Assembly (NCBI GenBank): GCA_964408955.1
Contig: CAYPBK010000072.1
Coordinates: 1 to 8,380, forward strand
Origin: JAAYKT01 sp964408955
GTDB lineage: Bacteria > Bacillota > Clostridia > Lutisporales > Lutisporaceae
Length of the DNA: 8,380 nucleotides
Direction of reading: 5' to 3'
This document shows positions 1 through 6,130 of this stretch, one piece after another (position 1 is the first letter of the stretch; the number at the start of each line of letters is the position of its first letter). The notes beneath the pieces were generated by a model that saw only the letters and a list, made by a program, of their open reading frames with translations, was not told the DNA's origin and searched no databases. The position numbers were made by a program, and so were the translations under genes.

Positions 1-31
1 GCGACTTTTGCATATCCCCTTCCCGAAGGTT

Positions 32-62
32 TAATGAAAAAATAGAGGCTATCCTTTCATCA
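32..62 (-). terminator. Possible terminator hairpin with U-rich 3' arm
   Basis: In the minus-strand transcript, TGATGAAAGGATAG (62-49) pairs with CTATTTTTTCATTA (45-32) around the three-base loop CCT. This gives 14 consecutive pairs, three of them G-U. The T6 tract (42-37) is inside the 3' arm instead of following a GC-rich stem, so this is not a textbook intrinsic terminator. It may end the RT operon or the candidate RNA, or simply be one of its domains. Confidence 0.33.
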
Positions 63-261
63 TTCCCACTCGCCGAGTTAATCTCGTTTCTAAACTTTTC
101 TGTTTAGATATTTTGATTCCATTTGATACGATATAGCTTCAGCTATCTTTATCCTAACGGATTGCCAAACTTTTGCTATCAAAAGTCTATCAGTTGATAT
201 CTATCGCAAGTCGCATTCACTGTTCGCTTGCAGGCGGTTTGCGGGTTCTTGATATATGTTC
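32..261 (-). ncRNA. Candidate structured non-coding RNA downstream of the reverse transcriptase
   Basis: This 230-nt stretch has no convincing reading frame. It lies directly after the RT gene on the same strand and downstream of a promoter-like sequence. Short inverted repeats follow one another: 206-231 (GCAAG/CTTGC plus CG/CG with one bulged base), 169-186 (7-bp stem, 4-nt loop), 151-162 (ATCC/GGAT), 133-146 (ATAGC/GCTAT), 89-108 (7-bp stem, 6-nt loop), 74-86 (CGAG/CTCG) and 32-62 (14 bp with G-U pairs and a T6 tract). Many Abi/UG/DRT and retron RTs use a small RNA encoded beside the RT gene, so position and structure fit an RT template or partner RNA. It could equally be a structured 3' UTR, and AT-rich DNA gives short hairpins by chance. 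The 5' end is inferred from the promoter and the 3' end from the last hairpin. Confidence 0.33.
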
Positions 262-267
262 GCTAGA

Positions 268-296
268 ATAATACCATAAGCCGAAAGGTGGTTCAA
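268..296 (-). promoter_or_regulatory. Putative promoter with extended -10 facing the hairpin-rich segment
   Basis: Reading the minus strand, TTGAAC (296-291, four of six to the -35 consensus) is followed after exactly 17 nt by TATTAT (273-268, five of six to the -10 consensus). TGG at 276-274 supplies an extended -10 TGn. Initiation would fall near position 261. The sequence begins 22 nt past the RT stop codon, so it could drive a separate transcript of the structured segment. AT-rich DNA often contains such matches, so this rests on spacing, the extended -10 and its position. Confidence 0.4.
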
Positions 297-318
297 TATT
301 ATATTGTAGCATCTCGTT

Positions 319-1944
319 TTAATATAGATTTCGATTAATCGATTGATAGAATATCACTCTACTAGCATATAGTTTTTCAAAAAAATCATCTTTTGTTGGT
401 TCTGGCATAAGTTGTGATTCCATTAGACCATGTATCTTGATCTCATACATCAGCAACCATCTTGCTCCTGAATACTCCTCGCCTTTAAGCTCGGCAGACA
501 ATTGCTCAATGGACTTACGAATAGCTGTAGCTTGTGGCCTTGTCCTATCCACAGTTTTTCTTCGGTTTTTCCAAATATCAAGAGCGATTATAATTGCAAA
601 GTCATTTGAACAGCAAAGTATATTAATTAGGTTTTCAGCTGACAACGTCAATTTTAGTTCTTTAATAATATGCAAAAACACCAAAGTCTCCTGCTGCAAC
701 TCATCATGAATGCTAATAGACAGCTCTCTATTTATGAGTTCCGTGACAATATCTTGTTTCCACTTGTGCATATGTTTTTTCAAATATACGATGACATATT
801 TCCCGTATTTCGGCTCAATTAACAATATGTTGATCAGAGAAGACATAATAACGCCAAAATCATCCACAGGAGGTTCTGCATTTTTAATAAACTTTAGCGC
901 ATACTTGTATGCTCCCTTTTCGCCATTCGAATAAAGCAGCGAAGCGGCATTCAAAACGCCGAACACACCATCTTGCTCTAAAGCTTTTTGATAGTTTTGC
1001 TTAATCTGAGATATGATTTCGAACGGGTAGCAGGCAATTTCAGTTTTCGCAGTATTCAAGTGCAGCCCATATTCATTCAGTATCCGCTCGATTTGGGCAA
1101 TGCTCTCCTTTGCTTGTACTTCCGAACGAAAATAAAACTTATAATCATCAACGTATCGCCTAAATATGTATTTCATGTCTTCAAATTGACGATCAATAGC
1201 CGATAAAACTATTTCAGAAAATACCCGGGAGGTAAATGGACCGACTACAATACCATTTGTTTCGTTGTTCTTTTGAAATCTAATAAACGCATCTAATTTA
1301 TCGGCCAACTCATACTTATTTTTTAATGCTTCTGGTTCTTGAGTTCTAAGGTATTTTTTCGCTTCCGCTTTCCCACAAATTGCCCAAGCTACAGAGTGAG
1401 TGTAGATTGAATTATAGCAATTTGCAATATCAACTTTCAGTCTATACTTGTATCCTAAAGACGCCTGAATACAATTTCTAATACCTTCCACAAAATCACT
1501 TTTCGAACGAACGCTCTCGCGCACGTTCTCGCTGTTTAGCATAGCTTTTTCGCCAGTCTGACTATATTTGTGAATATAAGTGACTGGCGACAATGAGTGC
1601 TTGCTTTCAGCATAATTTTGTATATCTTCCCAGTTCTCCTGCATTAGTTTCGCTAATCGCAAAAATGCTTTTGGATTAGATAGTGATAATACCCTTCTTG
1701 AAATATCATCTTTCCGCATTGACATAGTTGTCGGAAGCGTGGCATTCGATGCTTTCTTGGTCTGTGATTTTGTACAAGGAACAAGGGGCAATAATTCATC
1801 TATTCGGGAAGCAAATACTTTTGATGAAAAGCAAGATGGAAATTGCTCTGCAAAATATCCATATTCAGTTATTTGTTCAATGAAGTTCTCGCTTTTCAGC
1901 TTAGGGGTGAGCAACTTGATAAAATCGTCCCAGCTTATTTTCAA
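319..1944 (-). CDS. Reverse transcriptase of the Abi/UG (DRT-like) type, linked to the type I R-M operon
   Basis: This 541-residue protein is an RNA-directed DNA polymerase, probably a phage-defence enzyme. Motif A is VDIANCYNSIYTHSVAWA (171-188), with catalytic D172 and a steric-gate tyrosine, Y177, five residues later. Motif B is NGIVVGPFTSR (230-240), which lacks the usual P-Q-G. Motif C is YVDD (264-267), preceded by RR. Motif D is LHLNTAKTE (294-302). Residues from about 320 to 541 are predicted mostly helical and contain no maturase X domain or HNH nuclease, so a group II intron protein is unlikely. A helical C-terminal extension is typical of Abi-like RTs such as AbiK and of several UG/DRT classes; the class cannot be set by eye. 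The start is TTG: an in-frame TAA lies immediately upstream, the next in-frame ATG is at residue 74, and AAGGAGGT sits 6 nt before it. Only 12 nt separate it from the hsdR stop, so it should be co-transcribed and translationally coupled with hsdR. Confidence 0.92.
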   Translation of the reverse strand: MKISWDDFIKLLTPKLKSENFIEQITEYGYFAEQFPSCFSSKVFASRIDELLPLVPCTKSQTKKASNATLPTTMSMRKDDISRRVLSLSNPKAFLRLAKLMQENWEDIQNYAESKHSLSPVTYIHKYSQTGEKAMLNSENVRESVRSKSDFVEGIRNCIQASLGYKYRLKVDIANCYNSIYTHSVAWAICGKAEAKKYLRTQEPEALKNKYELADKLDAFIRFQKNNETNGIVVGPFTSRVFSEIVLSAIDRQFEDMKYIFRRYVDDYKFYFRSEVQAKESIAQIERILNEYGLHLNTAKTEIACYPFEIISQIKQNYQKALEQDGVFGVLNAASLLYSNGEKGAYKYALKFIKNAEPPVDDFGVIMSSLINILLIEPKYGKYVIVYLKKHMHKWKQDIVTELINRELSISIHDELQQETLVFLHIIKELKLTLSAENLINILCCSNDFAIIIALDIWKNRRKTVDRTRPQATAIRKSIEQLSAELKGEEYSGARWLLMYEIKIHGLMESQLMPEPTKDDFFEKLYASRVIFYQSINRNLY

Positions 1945-1959
1945 TTACTTACCTCCTTA
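1945..1959 (-). promoter_or_regulatory. Strong ribosome binding site overlapping the hsdR stop, for the RT gene
   Basis: The minus strand reads TAAGGAGGTAAGTAA and then TTG. The hsdR stop TAA (1959-1957) supplies the first bases of the near-perfect Shine-Dalgarno AAGGAGGT, which ends 6 nt before the TTG start at 1944. This is the best Shine-Dalgarno match in the window. It decides the unusual TTG start and suggests that ribosomes finishing hsdR reinitiate on the RT. Confidence 0.8.
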
Positions 1960-4170
1960 TGCCGCCACCGCATTTTCATTTATCCGCTCAATCACAGCCC
2001 GCAAATCCATAAATACCGTGACATTATCAAACAGCTCGCTGATACCACCCCGGTCTGTAAAAGGACTTTCCTGCAATACAGACAAATCCTTCATCATTCC
2101 GTTCTTAACAATATAGTTCACAATTTGCCGCACAAAGTACATCTGCCTACTGTCAAGCATAGTATCATTTAAGAATTGTGAAAAGGCATCATTGGCTGCT
2201 TTATGGTCTAAGCCTACTATAGAGCGCACCAGTTCACCTAAGGGAGTGGTTCCATATTGGGCTGTATACTGGTCTTTGGTACCTAACTCATTCCATAAAA
2301 TATGCTCCAAGGATTTTATATCTTCCCCTGTTAAAGGTTTGTTGCCTTTTAACTTGGCAATGGCTGGAATGTCCTGGTGCTGTAAAATATAGAAATTTAC
2401 CTTCTTCTTATATTGGGCCAAATCATTATTATTTAGCTGAGATTCATTTACTGTCATACTAAGAATATCATCTGTAAAATCAGTATCATAACGATATCTA
2501 TCCTTTTCAGGTATGAATTTAATTAAATCACGTAACTTGACACGGATATCTTCATAATCCATAATGCCCGCTCTTTCCAAATAATCGTTATATACAATCT
2601 GTTCTATAAGATCCTTTTGTTGAACGATAAGAGGTATAGTACCATATTTAGTCAGTTCAGTTGCCTTATTTAGAACATCATTTTTAGTCCGTTTAGAGCT
2701 CTTTTCACTAAGTATTGACAATTCAATCTGGTAAATTAACTGGTCAAAACGAGTAGCGGAAGAATCTTCATTTGTAGGTAAAATTAAAGGAGCAATATGC
2801 TCGGCTATTTGTAGGGTATTCTCATAGGTTAAGGCTGCAAAATCTTCCTCATTCTGAAATTTATCAATAATGCGAAGATGCTGCTTAACAGCAAAGTTAT
2901 CTCTGGAAAGTCTTTTGATTTCTTCTAATAAGCTCTTAATTAGGTCTTTGCGATAATCTTGTAAGATTTCTGTTTGATAAGATATATCTTGGAGTCTAAA
3001 TATCATTTCTACCTTCGTATTAAAAATTCTTTCCTGTAAGGTAATTGCTATTTTGGTTTCCTGCCCTTTGCTATGGAGACGGAAGAATTCAAAATTACCA
3101 CAAAGATCAAAGATATAAAATTGTTCTTTATCCTTTCCATCCATCAATCCTTCACAAAGGCGGGTACCTCTACCAATCATCTGCCAAAACTTAGCTCGGC
3201 TTAAAACCTTTTTGAAAAATACCAAATTAAGAATTTCCGGCACATCAATACCGGTATCAAGCATATCTACAGAAATTGCTATCTGAGGCATCTTGTTTTT
3301 TTCTGAAAAATCATCTATTAGGCTTTGGGCATAGTTTGTGTAATTATCAATTACTCTGGCATAGTGAGGGTGATAATCCGGATACTCCTGATTCCACACT
3401 TCTAATATCTTCTCTGCATGCTTATGGTTTTTGGCAAAGATAATGGTTTTTCCAATCTTTTCACCAAATTCAACTCTTTGCCCATGAGTCATTAGAGTAC
3501 TTAAGGCCTTACGAATTGTATCATTATTAAATATCCATTGGTTAAGAGCACTGGAATCAATAGCTACAGGTAGATTGCCCTCTTCATCAGTAAAAGTATT
3601 TTCATATTCTTCCTTTTCTTCCGGTGATAAATCGTCATAGGCAATACCTTCAGACATAAACTTCAAAGTAGTTTCTATAGATATAAAGTCTACCAGGTAA
3701 CCATCTTTAACTGCTTGAGATAATTCGTATCCATAGGTTGGTACTCCGCTTTCAAGGTCAAAAATGGAATAAGTATTTTTATCGATATCATCTTTTGGCG
3801 TGGCAGTAAGACCGACTAAGAAGGCATCAAAATATGTGAAAATATCCTTGTATTTGTTATAGATACTCCGATGGGCTTCATCTATAACAATAAGGTCAAA
3901 ATGGCCGGGGGTAAAAAGTCTATCCCCCTTATCATCTCTTGTAGCATCTATACAATTTATCATGGTCTGATAGGTAGAAAAGACTGCACGAGCATTGGCT
4001 TCTTCCTTTCCTTCTGTAAGATTACAAAGAGAAAGGTTTGGCATTAGGTTATGGAAGGCGCGTTTAGCCTGGGTAACAAGGGCATTTCTATCAGCTAAAA
4101 ACAACATATTCTTAATCCAACCATGGCGCATAAGAACATCAGCCAAAGAAATAATTGTTCTTGTCTTACC
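1957..4170 (-). CDS. hsdR: Type I restriction enzyme subunit R (HsdR), C-terminal part: helicase motor and C-terminal domain
   Basis: These 737 residues are the ATP-driven translocase part of HsdR. The frame is open to the gap edge and begins with GKTRT, the second half of the Walker A motif (4170-4156). Other superfamily 2 signatures are DEAH (3882-3871), LTATP (3810-3796) and QMIGRGTR (3183-3160), with SVDMLDTGIDVPE shortly before the last. The final roughly 190 residues look like the EcoEI-type R C-terminal domain, which contacts the methylase complex. The protein ends NENAVAA at TAA 1959-1957. In the holoenzyme this subunit binds HsdM2-HsdS, pumps DNA and cuts when translocation stalls. 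A TTG at 4146 is not a start, because conserved helicase sequence continues upstream of it. The join with the N-terminal part lies in the N run, so an intact gene cannot be proved. Confidence 0.93.
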   Translation of the reverse strand, partial: GKTRTIISLADVLMRHGWIKNMLFLADRNALVTQAKRAFHNLMPNLSLCNLTEGKEEANARAVFSTYQTMINCIDATRDDKGDRLFTPGHFDLIVIDEAHRSIYNKYKDIFTYFDAFLVGLTATPKDDIDKNTYSIFDLESGVPTYGYELSQAVKDGYLVDFISIETTLKFMSEGIAYDDLSPEEKEEYENTFTDEEGNLPVAIDSSALNQWIFNNDTIRKALSTLMTHGQRVEFGEKIGKTIIFAKNHKHAEKILEVWNQEYPDYHPHYARVIDNYTNYAQSLIDDFSEKNKMPQIAISVDMLDTGIDVPEILNLVFFKKVLSRAKFWQMIGRGTRLCEGLMDGKDKEQFYIFDLCGNFEFFRLHSKGQETKIAITLQERIFNTKVEMIFRLQDISYQTEILQDYRKDLIKSLLEEIKRLSRDNFAVKQHLRIIDKFQNEEDFAALTYENTLQIAEHIAPLILPTNEDSSATRFDQLIYQIELSILSEKSSKRTKNDVLNKATELTKYGTIPLIVQQKDLIEQIVYNDYLERAGIMDYEDIRVKLRDLIKFIPEKDRYRYDTDFTDDILSMTVNESQLNNNDLAQYKKKVNFYILQHQDIPAIAKLKGNKPLTGEDIKSLEHILWNELGTKDQYTAQYGTTPLGELVRSIVGLDHKAANDAFSQFLNDTMLDSRQMYFVRQIVNYIVKNGMMKDLSVLQESPFTDRGGISELFDNVTVFMDLRAVIERINENAVAA

Positions 4171-4270
4171 NNNNNNNNNNNNNNNNNNNNNNNNNNNNNN
4201 NNNNNNNNNNNNNNNNNNNNNNNNNNNNNNNNNNNNNNNNNNNNNNNNNNNNNNNNNNNNNNNNNNNNNN
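4171..4270. other. Assembly gap (100 N) inside hsdR
   Basis: Exactly 100 undetermined bases, a usual placeholder for a gap of unknown size. For the flanking hsdR reading frames to join, the true length must leave remainder 2 when divided by 3; 100 leaves 1. By comparison with the family, roughly 130-170 residues (about 400-500 nt) are missing. These should contain the PD-(D/E)xK nuclease residues and the start of Walker A. Any translation across this gap is meaningless. Confidence 0.97.
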
Positions 4271-4925
4271 CCCAGTTAGACCCTCTTTGCCAGCCTGCAT
4301 CTTGAAGCATAGTATCGATGTATGCCTTGCGAGTCTGGGCCTCTGTCATATCCATCGGTTTGACAGTATAACCTTCTTTAAGCTGTTCTTCCCTCTTGGC
4401 TCTTAATTCTTCCCTGTGAGATTCATTTTCTATATAAAGCTCTTCTATGTCAACATCTTCAGCAGATGGAATATGAGGTATATCTCCGGTCCTATATTCA
4501 ATTTCAAGAAGAGAATCATCAAATGAAATTTCCTCATATTCAGCACTATAACAATAGGCAAGAAAATCAAGAAAACTATGTAGATTTTTAAGCGCCAATA
4601 CAGCCTGGTCTTTATTTATAGACTTAGGATTATGGGTGGCAATATTTCCTACTCTACGCAAATAATCCAGTTTTCCTATCATGCCTATGGGAAGTAAATC
4701 CTTAAAGCCTTCTCCGCTAATAAGGGTGACTAATTTATCATCATAGGGCATATTCAGAAAGTCATCAGCACTATACATCCATTTGACCGCAATTTCTAAA
4801 GCTGTTCGACCGGCATATACTGAAAGGGCAGGAGAAATAGATATAACACGCTCAGCCGATATAGCCACCTCTGCAAAGGTTTCAAATTGTTTGTCATTAT
4901 TTAAGAAATCAAAATTGGTGGGCAT
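4271..4925 (-). CDS. hsdR: Type I restriction enzyme subunit R (HsdR), N-terminal part with a DUF4145-like domain
   Basis: These 218 residues form the start of HsdR. Residues about 15-120 (NFDFLNNDKQFETFAEVA at 4-21, then AGRTALEIAVKWMY and a helical RRVGNIATHNP region) match the DUF4145-like N-terminal module seen in many HsdR proteins. A charged helical linker follows (about 125-190). The segment ending AYIDTMLQDAGWQRGSNW is the entry to the HsdR nuclease domain, whose catalytic residues fall in the gap. I place the start at ATG 4925: GGGGTGA (4937-4931) lies 5 nt upstream, and MPTNFDFL is a typical opening. A GTG at 4934 would add three residues but has no better binding site. The gene begins 17 nt after the hsdS stop, within one operon. 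Confidence 0.9.
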
Positions 4926-4942
4926 AATGGTCACCCCATATC

Positions 4943-6130
4943 TTAAAATAATTCTCCCCTAAAGGCTTTTTGCATTAGGGATTTATGGTTTACTTCTAAT
5001 TTGTCTAAAGATTTTTGGAGTAAAGATTTTTGTATTTCAACTTGTTGGACGAAGGAAGCAAATTGATTTTGGAGGGATATTGGGGGCATAGGTATCTTTA
5101 GCTTTCTAATATCACCCAGAGCAATAAATTTCTGTGTACCACCTCTGTTGTTTTTCTTTATTGAGTATTCTAAAAAATGTGTTGATAATAGTGTCTGCAA
5201 ATATATATTGTTGAGATTTTTATCAATGAATTTTATAAGAGCCACATTTTTTATTGCAAACTCTGCATTTAAACCTACAATTACTGGGCAACCAATAGTT
5301 CCAATCATAGGCATTACGATATCGCCAGTATCAACTTTTGACCGTTTGTTTATCAGGTCAAAATCATTTTTAGATATATAATTTACATCAGAAAAATCTA
5401 CAAACCCTTTAGTGAAATTTTTTGAAGTAAGTAAAGGGTATCCTGCCTCAACATATTTTGGAGAATCATGAGTTCCATCTTTTACATCAGTTATCGAATT
5501 TAATGTATTCCTTCCCCATCCCTTCGGATTAGTCACAGGATCTCCAAACATCTCTATAAACTGTGACTTTATTGGTAAATCAAGTTTATCAATTTGATCT
5601 CTCCGCTTTTCGAGAGCGGCACTCGACATGTCGAGAATATTAGCAATTTTTTGTTGAATATCAAGTGGTGGCAAAGGAATTTCTATATCACCTATATTTC
5701 TTAACGATAGGTTCAATTGAGCTACTCCTTGCTTTTGTTTCTGAAACTGTTCAAAAACATAGTTTGATTTTAATGCATAAGTAGCATACTTCAAATATAC
5801 CTTTGTGCAAGAAATTCTAATAATAGCTAATGCTTGATTAGTATTTGCAGGTAGTATTTTATCCGTTACAATTGCTACTCTTCCTAATGCACCTGCTATT
5901 GAAAATAGAATATCATTCTTTTCTAACATAGAACGCTTGAGTTTTTGATTACATTCTTCTGAAATAAACTGAAATTTATCAGGTATAAACTCTCCTGTTT
6001 CGGTGAGGCTCTCAATCTTTACAAAATTAATCCCTGAATCTTGAAAACTATACCCCAAAGTAGTTGGAGTCGTGCCTTTGGTAATAAGACTGCTTATTTC
6101 TCCTAACTTCACCATTTCCCATTTACCCAC
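4943..6130 (-). CDS. hsdS: Type I R-M specificity subunit (HsdS), two target recognition domains
   Basis: This 395-residue subunit chooses the DNA sequence that HsdM methylates and HsdR protects or attacks. It has the full two-half layout: TRD1 (about 7-150), a central conserved helix (about 152-205, with IPLPPLDIQQKIANILD and KSQFIEMFGDP), TRD2 (about 210-345, with DGTHDSPKY and GDIVMPMIGTIG), and the distal conserved helix (about 346-395, IPMPPISLQNQF to AFRGELF). The ends IPLPP and GELF are family hallmarks. I choose GTG 6130: GGAGG (6144-6140) lies 9 nt upstream, and the product M-GKWEMVKLGEI matches common HsdS N-termini. It overlaps the hsdM stop by 8 nt. An ATG at 6115 (MVKLGEI) is the main alternative; an upstream ATG at 6184 would add 18 poorly conserved residues deep inside hsdM. 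The target sequence cannot be read from the protein. Confidence 0.92.
   Translation of the reverse strand: MGKWEMVKLGEISSLITKGTTPTTLGYSFQDSGINFVKIESLTETGEFIPDKFQFISEECNQKLKRSMLEKNDILFSIAGALGRVAIVTDKILPANTNQALAIIRISCTKVYLKYATYALKSNYVFEQFQKQKQGVAQLNLSLRNIGDIEIPLPPLDIQQKIANILDMSSAALEKRRDQIDKLDLPIKSQFIEMFGDPVTNPKGWGRNTLNSITDVKDGTHDSPKYVEAGYPLLTSKNFTKGFVDFSDVNYISKNDFDLINKRSKVDTGDIVMPMIGTIGCPVIVGLNAEFAIKNVALIKFIDKNLNNIYLQTLLSTHFLEYSIKKNNRGGTQKFIALGDIRKLKIPMPPISLQNQFASFVQQVEIQKSLLQKSLDKLEVNHKSLMQKAFRGELF

Noticed and set aside
1..13. A new minus-strand gene starting ATG at 13 after GGAAGGGG
   Set aside because: Only four codons are visible and the spacing to the binding site is poor.
249..274. Plus-strand promoter TTGATA ... 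TAATAC
   Set aside because: The spacer is only 14 nt, and no plus-strand gene follows.
1..318. Group II intron domains V/VI downstream of the RT, making it an intron-encoded protein
   Set aside because: I find no domain V-like hairpin, and the RT lacks the maturase and HNH regions. Its close linkage to hsdR also does not fit an intron.
437..2392. Several plus-strand open frames of 60-125 codons opposite RT and hsdR
   Set aside because: They lie antisense to clearly conserved proteins and show no recognisable domains, so they are shadows of the real genes.
4095..4170. Reading hsdR's N-terminal frame through the N run to a stop near 4095
   Set aside because: The residues after the gap are out of frame. 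The correct downstream frame gives GKTRT and the helicase motifs.
5622..5635. 14-bp perfect palindrome CTCGACATGTCGAG in the conserved hsdS linker, as a site for hsdS inversion
   Set aside because: A 14-bp palindrome is expected about once per 16 kb by chance. There is no second hsdS copy or recombinase gene in the window.
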